64,000 nt of DNA from Leptospira venezuelensis. Lineage in GTDB: Bacteria > Spirochaetota > Leptospiria > Leptospirales > Leptospiraceae. Shown piece by piece: positions 16,346 through 24,702 of this stretch. Under the pieces are notes generated by a model. It was given only the letters and a program-made list of their open reading frames with translations. It ran no database searches and had not been told where the DNA came from. The translations under genes were made by a program, and so were the position numbers. Position 1 is the stretch's first letter, and every line of letters starts with the position of its first letter. Where the stretch lies: NCBI RefSeq assembly GCF_002150035.1, contig NZ_NETS01000010.1:124001-188000 (forward strand). The letters run 5' to 3'.

Positions 16346-17014
16346 CTATTCGTCGGAAGTCATTTCTACAAGAAGTGCACCCATGGAACCGTAAAAAAAA
16401 GCAAATGCCAAAATTAGAACAAACGAACCTGCCAAGGCGGAAAAAGGTTGTGAGATAAATTTTCTCTCAGCTTCCATTCCATATAAAAACACCGGAATAG
16501 AAAGAGGTACAAGAAGTAATGGCAGAAGTATTTCTTTCAAACGAGAAGATAAACTGATATGAGAAAGGCAAACTCCTAAAAAGGAAAGGCATAATAAACC
16601 GGGAAAAAAGAATACGATCTGTCTTCCGAATTCATTTATGTCTGCTGGAAATGCGGAAAACATCAGAGCAAAAAGTCCCATCAAATAAATTGCGGCCGCA
16701 GACAATGCAATAAATACCAAAATCGATTTAGAAAAATATAAAACCCAAGGAGAAATGAATAACCTACTTGCAGTTCCGCCGCCCGCTTCTCTTTCTTCCC
16801 AGGTGAACTGACCAACTAAAACAAATGAGGCTACAAATAGAATGGCCCATTTTAATCCAATAAGAGCGACCAGGTCAATTTTTCCGTTCCTTTCCAAAGC
16901 ATAATGAAATAAAAAGACCATAGCAGAAACTAAAACGAGTAACGATAAAATTCCATTACTTGCTTTTCCTAAAAGCCGAAACTCTTTTCGCACCAGTGAT
17001 ATAATGGCCTTCAT
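16346..17014 (-). CDS. ccmB: Haem exporter subunit CcmB
   Basis: Six-helix membrane subunit of the CcmAB ABC complex that releases haem from CcmE. Length 222 is standard. The N-terminal LVRKEFRLLGKASNGILSLLVLVSA, WATLF-like WAILFVASFVLVGQFTWEEREAGG and the final FFYGSMGALLVEM fit CcmB. Its start overlaps the ccmA stop by four bases. Confidence 0.92.
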   Translation of the reverse strand: MKAIISLVRKEFRLLGKASNGILSLLVLVSAMVFLFHYALERNGKIDLVALIGLKWAILFVASFVLVGQFTWEEREAGGGTASRLFISPWVLYFSKSILVFIALSAAAIYLMGLFALMFSAFPADINEFGRQIVFFFPGLLCLSFLGVCLSHISLSSRLKEILLPLLLVPLSIPVFLYGMEAERKFISQPFSALAGSFVLILAFAFFYGSMGALLVEMTSDE

Positions 17015-17706
17015 TTGGAATTTTCTCCCAATTCCAAAAGTCTGGACTTTGCATTTAAAGCAAAATTAGGATCATGAGTCACCATGATAATGGAAGAAGT
17101 TTCCAGAACATTCTCCAGGACCGACCTCGCCTTTGATTCGCCTTCGCTGTCTAATGCAGTCAATGGTTCATCCAAAAGATAAATATCTACGTTAGGCAAA
17201 AGAGCACGCACTAAGGCAGCCTTCTGTTTCATTCCACGAGAAAAAGAAGAAACAGGATCTTTTCTTCTTTGCCAAAGACGAAAATCCTTGAGCCAGGAAA
17301 TAATCTGATCTTCCGGTCGGCAATCTCCTGCGATTCCTCTGAAATATTCCAGATTTTCCTCTAAACTTAGAGTAGTATATAAACCCAGATCATGACCTAG
17401 GTAAGAAAGTTTAGCGGATTTGGAAGAAGGGAATTTGATCTGGTCCTTGAATTTATCGTGTTGCAGAATCGACTTGAGTAATGTAGTCTTTCCGGAGCCG
17501 TTCATTCCTCTCACAAATAAAACTTCGTTCGGAAAAACGGAAAAGGAAACGTTCTTTAAAACCGATTTTCGTCCGATATTGTACGATAGGTTAGAACATT
17601 CCAATACTGGAATCGATGTTTGTAATGGGACCAATGAGGACAATTTCCCTTTTAAAAGAGTATTTACAAGGCTTAAATTTTGCCAAGTCACTCTGCATAA
17701 TCTCAT
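17011..17706 (-). CDS. ccmA: Haem exporter ATPase CcmA
   Basis: ATPase of the CcmAB complex. Walker A is GMNGSGKTT, the signature FSRGMKQKAALVRALL, Walker B IYLLDEPLTALD, and the switch region MVTHDPNF. The ABC core begins at LECSNLSYNIGRKSVLKN, about 35 residues into the longest frame. The ATG at 17706 has GGGAAAG upstream but makes the gene overlap the divergent TPR gene by about 70-90 bases. TTG codons at 17643 (AAAGGG just upstream) or 17634 would remove most of the overlap and match the usual CcmA length better. The start is therefore unsettled. Confidence 0.9.
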   Translation of the reverse strand: MRLCRVTWQNLSLVNTLLKGKLSSLVPLQTSIPVLECSNLSYNIGRKSVLKNVSFSVFPNEVLFVRGMNGSGKTTLLKSILQHDKFKDQIKFPSSKSAKLSYLGHDLGLYTTLSLEENLEYFRGIAGDCRPEDQIISWLKDFRLWQRRKDPVSSFSRGMKQKAALVRALLPNVDIYLLDEPLTALDSEGESKARSVLENVLETSSIIMVTHDPNFALNAKSRLLELGENSK

Positions 17707-18677
17707 TATTGATCTTTCCCAATTTTCTATTTGCTCAATTCAAAATAGGAGACTCGGAATACGCAGGTATCCTCTGGGGAGAGAATGATTTTTTAGATCC
17801 TGAGTTTTACCAAGACGGAAGCCTGGCCAGATCAGAGCAGGATTTTATAGTAGCGGCAGGAAGACATTGGAAAGGTGCTCCTCCCCCATCCAAAGCAAGT
17901 TTTGAATATGAAGGAAAACAGATCACAAACTGCGGGATCTTTAATAACGAAGCTGTAGGATTATTACAGTCCGCAGATCCTAAAAAAAGAGAAAAAGCAA
18001 TCTCTATGTTGGAAGCTGGCATGAGATTCGATCCATCTTTTTTTGCTTTTAGATACAACCTAGGAAGAGCTTATCAGATAGAAAAAAAATACCAGAAGGC
18101 AATCTTTCAATACGAATATGCAATCGCAGAAGTTCCTAAATATTATAGAACTTATATGCACTTAGGAGTTCTTTACGAACTTCTGAACGAACAAATACAG
18201 GCAGTTATATATTACAAAAAAGCGGTTGAGCTGAATCAGTTCCAAACAGAGGCGCTGGTACTTCTTGCAGAACATTATATCAGAACGGATCTCAAGAATA
18301 GAGCCCAGATTTATATTAAAAAAGCATTAACCATAGACCAGAATAGCCCGGATGCAAAGCTTGGACTAGCACGTCTGGAGATTATGGGTGGCCGAGATTA
18401 CTATGCTTATAAGATATTCAGGAACACGGATCTATATGATGACCAAGGGAAGAAGAGACCTTATAATAAAAAATTTCATTTTTATTTCGCAGAGACAGCG
18501 AGTAAGATCGGCGATTATGTCACGGCTGCAAAAGAATATGAGGAGTTGCTAAAATTCCCCAATGACCCTTTCTTTACTGAATTCTCACTTAAAATTATAG
18601 AAAGAAGAAGGGACCTGGCAAAAAGATTCGCTGAGATCAAGGCCGCAGACGAGGAAGCGGAGAAAGAAGGGCAATAA
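17634..18677 (+). CDS. Secreted TPR-repeat protein
   Basis: A signal peptide-like segment (SLCIISLLIFPNFLFAQF) is followed by a soluble protein with at least four tetratricopeptide units, for example FRYNLGRAYQIEKKYQKAIF, YRTYMHLGVLYELLNEQIQA, TEALVLLAEHYIRTDLKNRA and DAKLGLARLEIMGG. TPR arrays are protein-protein scaffolds, so a periplasmic or envelope assembly role is likely. The ATG at 17634 gives the shortest leader; in-frame ATGs at 17616 and 17625 also exist, all inside the divergent ccmA frame. The next gene, also a secreted protein, follows by 64 bases. Confidence 0.85.
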   Translation: MRTISLLKEYLQGLNFAKSLCIISLLIFPNFLFAQFKIGDSEYAGILWGENDFLDPEFYQDGSLARSEQDFIVAAGRHWKGAPPPSKASFEYEGKQITNCGIFNNEAVGLLQSADPKKREKAISMLEAGMRFDPSFFAFRYNLGRAYQIEKKYQKAIFQYEYAIAEVPKYYRTYMHLGVLYELLNEQIQAVIYYKKAVELNQFQTEALVLLAEHYIRTDLKNRAQIYIKKALTIDQNSPDAKLGLARLEIMGGRDYYAYKIFRNTDLYDDQGKKRPYNKKFHFYFAETASKIGDYVTAAKEYEELLKFPNDPFFTEFSLKIIERRRDLAKRFAEIKAADEEAEKEGQ

Positions 18678-18741
18678 CCCAAACTCGAAAAAGAGTTGGC
18701 AAATCAAAATAATCCGTCCAATCTTACTGACGGAGGATCCA

Positions 18742-19365
18742 ATGAAAAACCAAACCAGGCTTTTCGCTTTGGCGACCCTCTTCTTCTTCGTTCCACTATT
18801 GGCCCAACAAAAACAAAAGGTCAACGAGTCGGACGTATTTCAGGACGAAACTAGCGAGTACACCAAGTCCCTTAAAAAAATCATCGTAAGTCTAGAAACG
18901 ACTATAAACGAGAGATTAAAAGACTTGGAGCGCAAACACGATATCCTCGTGGTTCTGATGCCGAAGTATGAGAAACGCCAAACCATTGTCACGGAAGACA
19001 TTCCTTTCCAAGTTCAGGACGGTTACGAAAGCAATTTGCTTAAGTATATTACCTTCCAGTTCAATGGCGGAAAGGTATCCGATATCACTTTAGCATCCGA
19101 AAGTAAAAGGATCTACTACGAGGTGATGTTCGAGAATAAAAAAATAGTCTTCAGACCGACAGATTTAAAATCGAGCGAGGTCACTCACGAAGTTTTTGAA
19201 AAAACAGAAGTGACCAGACTCAACGAGATGTCTCTCGAAAACCAGATCAAAGCTCTCAGATTGTTAGAAGCAAGTCTTCGTTCTTCCATTTACCGGATAG
19301 ACATTCTATTAGCTTTGTATAAGGACAAAAAAGACCGCAAAAACTTGTATCATATAGAATTCTAA
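18742..19365 (+). CDS. Hypothetical secreted protein
   Basis: I do not recognise this family. A clean signal peptide (MKNQTRLFALATLFFFVPLLA, cut before QQKQK) leads a 186-residue mature chain. The first part, SEYTKSLKKIIVSLETTINERLKDLERKHDI, is probably coiled coil, and a second amphipathic helix lies at MSLENQIKALRLLEASLRS. In between is a strand-rich stretch (VQDGYESNLLKYITFQFNGGKVSDITL). GGAGG sits just before the ATG. It follows the TPR protein in the same direction and ends in a strong terminator, so the two may form an envelope-protein pair. Confidence 0.8.
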   Translation: MKNQTRLFALATLFFFVPLLAQQKQKVNESDVFQDETSEYTKSLKKIIVSLETTINERLKDLERKHDILVVLMPKYEKRQTIVTEDIPFQVQDGYESNLLKYITFQFNGGKVSDITLASESKRIYYEVMFENKKIVFRPTDLKSSEVTHEVFEKTEVTRLNEMSLENQIKALRLLEASLRSSIYRIDILLALYKDKKDRKNLYHIEF

Positions 19366-19392
19366 AAGATTCTTTTCGAACTAGTTTTGTTA

Positions 19393-19430
19393 AAACCCCG
19401 AGGAAATAAAACCTTGGGGTTTTTTATTTT
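19393..19430. terminator. Bidirectional intrinsic terminator
   Basis: The 11-bp arms AAACCCCGAGG and CCTTGGGGTTT (one G-U) flank an 8-base loop, with a T-rich run after it on the plus strand (TTTTTATTTT) and T-rich sequence on the minus strand. It sits between the convergent secreted-protein gene and the M48 protease gene and can serve both. Confidence 0.88.
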
Positions 19431-19439
19431 CAGATCCTA

Positions 19440-21764
19440 TTACAATACCATAATCCAGTAGATCGTTAAATATAAAATCCCACCAATGATTGCTGACGAT
19501 GCAGAAAACCTAAGGATGCCCGGAATAAGTCCGTCTGCCGTTTGAAATCTATCCCAGAGTCCTAGTCTTTTTTGTAATTCTCGTTCTTTACCAGGGGTCA
19601 TTTTAGGATAATCTTTCACTACTCTAGAAGCTTCAGGAGCTGATTCTATTTTGGACTTCTTGCCTATAGTCCAATTTGAAATTTTGGTCTCCACAATAAG
19701 TAATTCTTCCAAGGCTGCATAATGTAAATGTGATAGAGAACTATAAGTAAGGTTAATCCAAGAGTCCACTACCTTTAGCCATTCATTCATGTTTTCTCGA
19801 GTCGGAGGAACAAATTCAAATTTTCCTAATCCAGAAGCCCAGGAATCTATCCCTAATCGTTTTAAAAGAATTGGATCTAACTCTATCTTTTCCGCATGTC
19901 TGAAAACAATCTCCAGCGAATTAAAAAGTTCTGTTCCCGCTGCTACCAGTCGGTCCAATTCGCTGGAGCTGACATCTCTATCCGCAGTCACTACAATGTA
20001 AGCGTTATTAAAAAATCCTTGGGCATCTTCTACATCCGTACGAGAATGATCCGCATAATGTAGTACTTCCAATAAGCCTGATAAATATTCGGGCCAACCT
20101 TTTCCTAAAACTTTTGCCGCCTGAAAATGTGCGGAATGACAAAGTCTATCATGTTCAAATACCTGCTGCAAAGACTGTTCATATTCCTGCCGGATCGTTT
20201 CGATTGCTTTTGGCAATTCTCTCTTCTTGATTTCATTTCCTCGAAAGCGTATGATACCATCAGGTGGAACTAAAAATCCATCTCTCAAGGCAGAGAGTAA
20301 GCTCAATTCTCTTTCTAAATTTTTTAACTTTTCTAGATCTTCTGATAATGTAGGAGGATATAACTCTCCCAAAGTTTTTGAAATAGATTCGATCTTATGC
20401 TCAAAAAAACTCTCCGGCTTCTCCGCGTATCTAACAAAGGATCTCCCAAGATAAGCACCTCGATATTTACTATTCAAATATTCTTGCTGGTATTCCTCGT
20501 CTAATTTTGAAATCAGCTCTTCATTAGTCGTAACTTCTTCTGGCAAATTTATGAGAAGTTGTTTCGTAAATTTTGCTTTAAGTTCTTCAGGATCGTCAAA
20601 AATTACCCAGCTCTCTCGGTTATCTAATTTTGCAGTGACGTAACTTCTTTTGGCATTATTCTCTCGCTCGTGATTATAAGGATGTGTAGCCCACATACGA
20701 GGAGGTTGCGCGATCTCAGAAGTAAAAACTCTATGCTCGCCAGGATTCGTTTCCGGAAGAACTGCAACTCTACAAAAGTCAGGATCGTTTAGAATTCTTC
20801 CCATATGATCTATCGTGCGTAAATGAAGTTTAAAAATACTTGCTGTAGCCTTATGCTCTTGAGCTTGCCTGTAAAAGAAATTCTGTGCACTATCCCAAGT
20901 AGAATCTGCTGCTTGCAATTTATGTAATGCATGCACCAATGCGTCACTTCCAGTTACGGAAACCGATACCAAATCAGCCTGAAATTCCATTTCCCGGGAA
21001 AGAGCATGTTGGGCGATGAGAACTAAATTAAAAATAGATTCTAAGGATGCTCTTAAAGACCAAATTGCAAGACGCAAAATCCAGAATATCCATGCCAATC
21101 GAGGATCGGTATACGACCAACTTTTTAGAAAATCATCCAATGCATCCCTTCTTGCAATAATATGAGCTGCAATTTGTTGAGCGATATAAACCCAATTCCC
21201 GACAGCCATACTTTTTTGGGCGAAATGTCCAAACTCATGCGCCAATACCGCTTTTAATTCGCTGATTGTAAGTACGTTCACGAGTCCAAGGCCTATCTCT
21301 AGATTTTTCTTGGATGGAAAGAAGAAATTCAGGATCGATAAATCATAGAATACGCAAGCATTCACTCTGGAGGAAAGAAACACCCTATGCGGTCTAGGCG
21401 CTCCTGTCTCATCCGCTAATCTATACAAGAATTTAAATAGTTTAGGTTCGCTCTTTTCTGTGACCTCGTATTCTTGAGAAATTTCACCTTTCTTTACAAA
21501 GAACAATGCCTTGATCATAAAAAACGAAATTATGCCCGAGGCCATTGCAGAAATAATAGTATATAGATTGGAGTGCGGAGATTCAAAACCAGCTGCAATC
21601 AAATAGAAAGTGGCCCATGTAAACCAAGCAGCAATTGTAATATAAATTATTGCGAATCCGATTAGCCCGGCTACGACCAACCAGAGATTTCTTTTCAGAT
21701 TTCCAGTAGGAATTGTTAAATCTTTCGGAACATGGAGTGGGTTCTCAGGATATATAAAGTCCAT
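19440..21764 (-). CDS. Large membrane-bound M48-family metalloprotease
   Basis: A 774-residue protein with two transmembrane segments near residues 27-80, a zinc-binding HEFGH in LKAVLAHEFGHFAQKSMAV near residue 175, and a downstream Glu in HALSREMEFQADLVSVSVTG, which is the M48 (HtpX/Ste24) third ligand. A final hydrophobic helix ends the protein. The ~450 residues after the catalytic core are helical and much longer than in HtpX (~290 residues), resembling the large M48 proteins annotated in many Bacteroidetes and Leptospira. A role in membrane-protein quality control is likely by family only. It stands alone, ending at a shared terminator. Confidence 0.88.
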   Translation of the reverse strand: MDFIYPENPLHVPKDLTIPTGNLKRNLWLVVAGLIGFAIIYITIAAWFTWATFYLIAAGFESPHSNLYTIISAMASGIISFFMIKALFFVKKGEISQEYEVTEKSEPKLFKFLYRLADETGAPRPHRVFLSSRVNACVFYDLSILNFFFPSKKNLEIGLGLVNVLTISELKAVLAHEFGHFAQKSMAVGNWVYIAQQIAAHIIARRDALDDFLKSWSYTDPRLAWIFWILRLAIWSLRASLESIFNLVLIAQHALSREMEFQADLVSVSVTGSDALVHALHKLQAADSTWDSAQNFFYRQAQEHKATASIFKLHLRTIDHMGRILNDPDFCRVAVLPETNPGEHRVFTSEIAQPPRMWATHPYNHERENNAKRSYVTAKLDNRESWVIFDDPEELKAKFTKQLLINLPEEVTTNEELISKLDEEYQQEYLNSKYRGAYLGRSFVRYAEKPESFFEHKIESISKTLGELYPPTLSEDLEKLKNLERELSLLSALRDGFLVPPDGIIRFRGNEIKKRELPKAIETIRQEYEQSLQQVFEHDRLCHSAHFQAAKVLGKGWPEYLSGLLEVLHYADHSRTDVEDAQGFFNNAYIVVTADRDVSSSELDRLVAAGTELFNSLEIVFRHAEKIELDPILLKRLGIDSWASGLGKFEFVPPTRENMNEWLKVVDSWINLTYSSLSHLHYAALEELLIVETKISNWTIGKKSKIESAPEASRVVKDYPKMTPGKERELQKRLGLWDRFQTADGLIPGILRFSASSAIIGGILYLTIYWIMVL

Positions 21765-21872
21765 ACATTTATTTCCCTCTAATTAGATCCAGACAATGGT
21801 TATAACAAATAAACCTCAGATTTTTAGGTTACCGACAAGATAATTCAATTTTTTTTCGGATTCCAGTTACTT

Positions 21873-22556
21873 TTAATGAGAGTCTATCGGAGTTCTATTT
21901 AACTCTTCCATCTCTACGATACGAGAGCAGAACTTATTTGCAGATTTAATATTATGAGTTACCCAAAGAATTGTAGTCCCTTCTTTCTTATTCAGATCTG
22001 AGAGAGCTTGCAAAACCTGATGGTTCAAAATAGGATCTAAAGCAGAAGTCGCTTCATCTAAACATAAAATTTTAGGACTACAAAGAAGAGCACGAAGAAG
22101 AGAAAATCTTTGGAGTTCTCCTCCTGAAAAGAAAGAAGGAAGACGATTTCTATCCTTACCTTCTAAACCCAAGATCGGGATCCATTTTTCTAATAAAGAC
22201 TCATATGAATTTTCTTCTTTAAATAATTGAAGAGGCTCTCTTAAACTTTTCTCAAGGGTCCAAATTGGATTAAAACCTAAGACAGGATCTTGGAAAACAG
22301 GTTGGATCCATCTGGCAGGAATTTCTTTTTTGGATTTTCCAAAAATTCGAATGCTTCCTGTTTTTTTCCAAGAAGAAGGTATCGGAAGGTCTAATAATAG
22401 TCGCAAGAGTGTGGACTTTCCTGATCCAGAACGGCCTAAAATTCCGAGAAATTCTCCTGCTTCGACTTGTAGGTTAACCCCGGACAAGTAAGTCCTTTCG
22501 GAAGAAGATAGGGATACTTCGTCCATTATGATGATAGTTTCTTTTTTCTCGGACAC
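21873..22556 (-). CDS. Orphan ABC transporter ATP-binding protein, Dpp/Nik-like
   Basis: Complete ABC ATPase: Walker A GRSGSGKST, Q-loop in PVFQDPVLGFNPIWTLEKSL, signature FSGGELQRFSLLRALL, Walker B ILCLDEATSALDP, switch LWVTHN. The NPIWTLEKSLREPL segment resembles dipeptide/nickel ATPases (DppD/NikD), which are usually longer and carry a C-terminal oligopeptide extension that is missing here. The start is probably GTG. No permease or binding protein is adjacent, so the partner must be elsewhere if it is a transporter. Confidence 0.85.
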   Translation of the reverse strand: MSEKKETIIIMDEVSLSSSERTYLSGVNLQVEAGEFLGILGRSGSGKSTLLRLLLDLPIPSSWKKTGSIRIFGKSKKEIPARWIQPVFQDPVLGFNPIWTLEKSLREPLQLFKEENSYESLLEKWIPILGLEGKDRNRLPSFFSGGELQRFSLLRALLCSPKILCLDEATSALDPILNHQVLQALSDLNKKEGTTILWVTHNIKSANKFCSRIVEMEELNRTPIDSH

Positions 22557-22608
22557 GGATACCGGTTTAGTGCTTGCTTAGAATTCTGACAACCAATCCC
22601 TTAAAGAC

Positions 22609-23505
22609 ATGAGTTTGAAAATTACAGAAGTAGGACCAAGAGACGGACTCCAAAATGAAAAGTCAGAGGTCCCTACACAGGATAAATTAATTTATATCCA
22701 GAAGCTGGTCGCGGCTGGCCTAAAACATATAGAAGCAACTTCATTCGTAAGAAAAGAAAATATTCCGCAATTAGGAGATGCAAAAGAACTTTCTGCCTCC
22801 TTAGATCTAAAGGGAGATGTGCATTTTAGTGCACTCACCCCGAACTTAAAAGGATACCAAGCTGCAATCTCTTCCGGATTTAAAGAAGTAGCAGTGTTCA
22901 CCGCAGCCTCTGAATCATTCACAAAAAAGAATATCAATCGTACAATCCAAGAATCCATAGACGGATTTAAAGAAATTTTTGCTGAAGCAAAGAAAGATGG
23001 AGTATTAGTTAGAGGTTATGTTTCCACAGTAATTGATTGTCCTTATGAAGGAAAAATTGATCCGAAAAAGGTTTTAGAAGTTTCTAAAATACTTTTGGAT
23101 CAAGGCGCTTATGAAATCTCCTTAGGAGAGACCATCGGCACAGCAGTTCCTGCAGAAGTGGAAAATTTACTCAATACTCTTTTGAAAGAAATACCTGCAG
23201 ATAAACTAGCAGGACACTTTCATGATACATATGGAATGGCAATCTCGAATGTGCAAAAATCCTATGAGTTAGGCATTCGCTCCTTCGATTCTTCTTCAGG
23301 TGGATTAGGCGGTTGTCCTTATGCAAAAGGAGCTTCCGGAAATTTGGCAACAGAAGATTTGGTTTACTTCTTCCATAAGTCAGGGATCCAAACCGGGATA
23401 GATCTTTCTAAATTATTAGAAGCTTCTGCATTTATGGAAGGGATCTTACAGAGAAAATTAGCGTCTCGTTCCTATATCGCGTTAAAAGCAAAAGCGGCTT
23501 CTTAA
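22609..23505 (+). CDS. mvaB: Hydroxymethylglutaryl-CoA lyase
   Basis: Cleaves HMG-CoA to acetoacetate and acetyl-CoA, the last step of leucine catabolism. The TIM-barrel DRE family signature VGPRDGLQNEK at the N-terminus binds the metal, with GHFHDTYGMAISNV supplying two His ligands and GGLGGCPYAKGASGNLATED containing the catalytic-loop Cys. Length 298 is standard. It is followed at 23 bases by the DUF2400 gene. No other leucine-degradation gene is visible in the window. Confidence 0.95.
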   Translation: MSLKITEVGPRDGLQNEKSEVPTQDKLIYIQKLVAAGLKHIEATSFVRKENIPQLGDAKELSASLDLKGDVHFSALTPNLKGYQAAISSGFKEVAVFTAASESFTKKNINRTIQESIDGFKEIFAEAKKDGVLVRGYVSTVIDCPYEGKIDPKKVLEVSKILLDQGAYEISLGETIGTAVPAEVENLLNTLLKEIPADKLAGHFHDTYGMAISNVQKSYELGIRSFDSSSGGLGGCPYAKGASGNLATEDLVYFFHKSGIQTGIDLSKLLEASAFMEGILQRKLASRSYIALKAKAAS

Positions 23506-23528
23506 GTAGAAGACTCTAAGAGCAAAGT

Positions 23529-24419
23529 ATGGCTCCTTCTACCATATCCAAAGAGAAAAACCTGAAAAAGAGTTTTGATCTTTTATATAGGAATTATACT
23601 AAACCTGAATTTTTAGATTCGGATCCATTATTTTTATGTTATCTATATGATTCTCCGGAAGATAGAGAATTTGTAGGACTTCTATCCGCGTTATTCGCCT
23701 ACGGGAATGTGACTGCGATCCGAGGTTTTCTCGCAAGGCTCTTGGAGCCAATGGGCAAACATCCTAAACAATACATACTCAATCACGGGACCAAGATTTG
23801 GAAAAATAAATTGGGGCCTTACCGTTTTCAAAAAGAGAAAGACATTCTATTGTTCTTACAAGCAATCCGATTGGCCTATCTAGAAATTGAAAAATCAGGA
23901 GAGAAGTTTTTAGAATCTTGGTTTAGTCCGATCCATCCTAAAGAAACTGGTTTAGAAAAAAGGATCTCTGGTTTTCAATCCAGACTTTCTGAAATTTTAA
24001 ACGACTTGGATCCAGGTTGGAAGTCCTACGGACTTGGTTTTCTGATCGGGCTTGGAAATCCTAAGTCGGCACATAAACGTTATTGTATGTTTTTAAGATG
24101 GATGGTTCGCAAAGAAGAACCTGATCTGGGATTATATAAACGGATCCAAACTTCTGAATTATTATTTCCTTTAGATACTCATATCAATCGTCTTTCTAAT
24201 ATTCTAGGAATTACGGAAAGAAGGACTTCTGATTTCAAAAAGTCCCGAGAGGTCACAGATTATTTCCAAAAGTTTTATCCGGAAGATCCATTAAGAATGG
24301 ACTTTGCACTTTGCAGACTCGGGATCTTGCGTAAATGTAAAACTGTCTACATAGCTGAGCTATGTGAATCTTGCGATCTGAAAGAGGTTTGTAAGATTTA
24401 TGGGAAAAAGAAGAAGTAA
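23529..24419 (+). CDS. DUF2400/TIGR02757 protein with endonuclease III-like motifs
   Basis: A 296-residue protein of the TIGR02757 family, whose function is not established. By eye it carries the hallmarks of the HhH-GPD DNA glycosylase fold: a helix-hairpin-helix-like IGLGNPKSAHKRYCMFLRW, then PLDTHINRLSNILG, comparable to the VDTH-x-x-R segment with the catalytic Asp in endonuclease III, and a C-terminal Cys set Cys270-x8-Cys279-x2-Cys282-x5-Cys288 comparable to the [4Fe-4S] loop of endonuclease III. A DNA-repair activity is therefore a reasonable inference. The stop is two bases before the end of the opposite-strand tRNA-Glu. Confidence 0.85.
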   Translation: MAPSTISKEKNLKKSFDLLYRNYTKPEFLDSDPLFLCYLYDSPEDREFVGLLSALFAYGNVTAIRGFLARLLEPMGKHPKQYILNHGTKIWKNKLGPYRFQKEKDILLFLQAIRLAYLEIEKSGEKFLESWFSPIHPKETGLEKRISGFQSRLSEILNDLDPGWKSYGLGFLIGLGNPKSAHKRYCMFLRWMVRKEEPDLGLYKRIQTSELLFPLDTHINRLSNILGITERRTSDFKKSREVTDYFQKFYPEDPLRMDFALCRLGILRKCKTVYIAELCESCDLKEVCKIYGKKKK

Positions 24420-24420
24420 G

Positions 24421-24495
24421 TGGTACCGCCACGGAGAATTGAACTCCGGTTACCAGGATGAAAACCTGGTGTCCTAACCACTAGACGATGGCGGC
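24421..24495 (-). tRNA. tRNA-Glu (TTC)
   Basis: The 75-base gene folds as a cloverleaf on the minus strand: acceptor GCCGCCA pairs with TGGCGGT, anticodon stem CAGG/CCTG around the loop TTTTCAT gives anticodon TTC, and the T arm has GTTCAATTC. The D arm has TAGTGGTTAGGA. A 3' CCA is encoded. tRNA-Lys lies just upstream. Confidence 0.95.
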
Positions 24496-24513
24496 GTTTT
24501 ATTTAACTCAGCG

Positions 24514-24586
24514 TGAGTCGTTTGGGATTCGAACCCAAGACCCTCTCATTAAAAGTGAGATGCTCTACCAGCTGAGCTAACGACTC
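24514..24586 (-). tRNA. tRNA-Lys (TTT)
   Basis: A 73-base cloverleaf on the minus strand: acceptor GAGTCGT/ACGACTC, D arm TAGCTCAGCTGGTAGAGC, anticodon stem CTCAC... with loop CTTTTAA (anticodon TTT), T arm GGGTTCGAATCCC. The 3' CCA is not encoded. It lies 18 bases upstream of tRNA-Glu and is probably cotranscribed with it. Confidence 0.96.
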
Positions 24587-24702
24587 GAACGTAAGAACAC
24601 GATATTTTTCGGCCCTCTCTGGTCAAACGAATTTCATATAGTTTTTTACTAGTTTGGAGAAGTTTCCAAACGCAAAAAATCTACAAAAAACTTTCCTCCG
24701 AA

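Noticed and set aside
18676..18705. Weak stem after the TPR gene (AACTC..GAGTT)
   Set aside because: Only five pairs with a bulge and no T run; not a convincing terminator.
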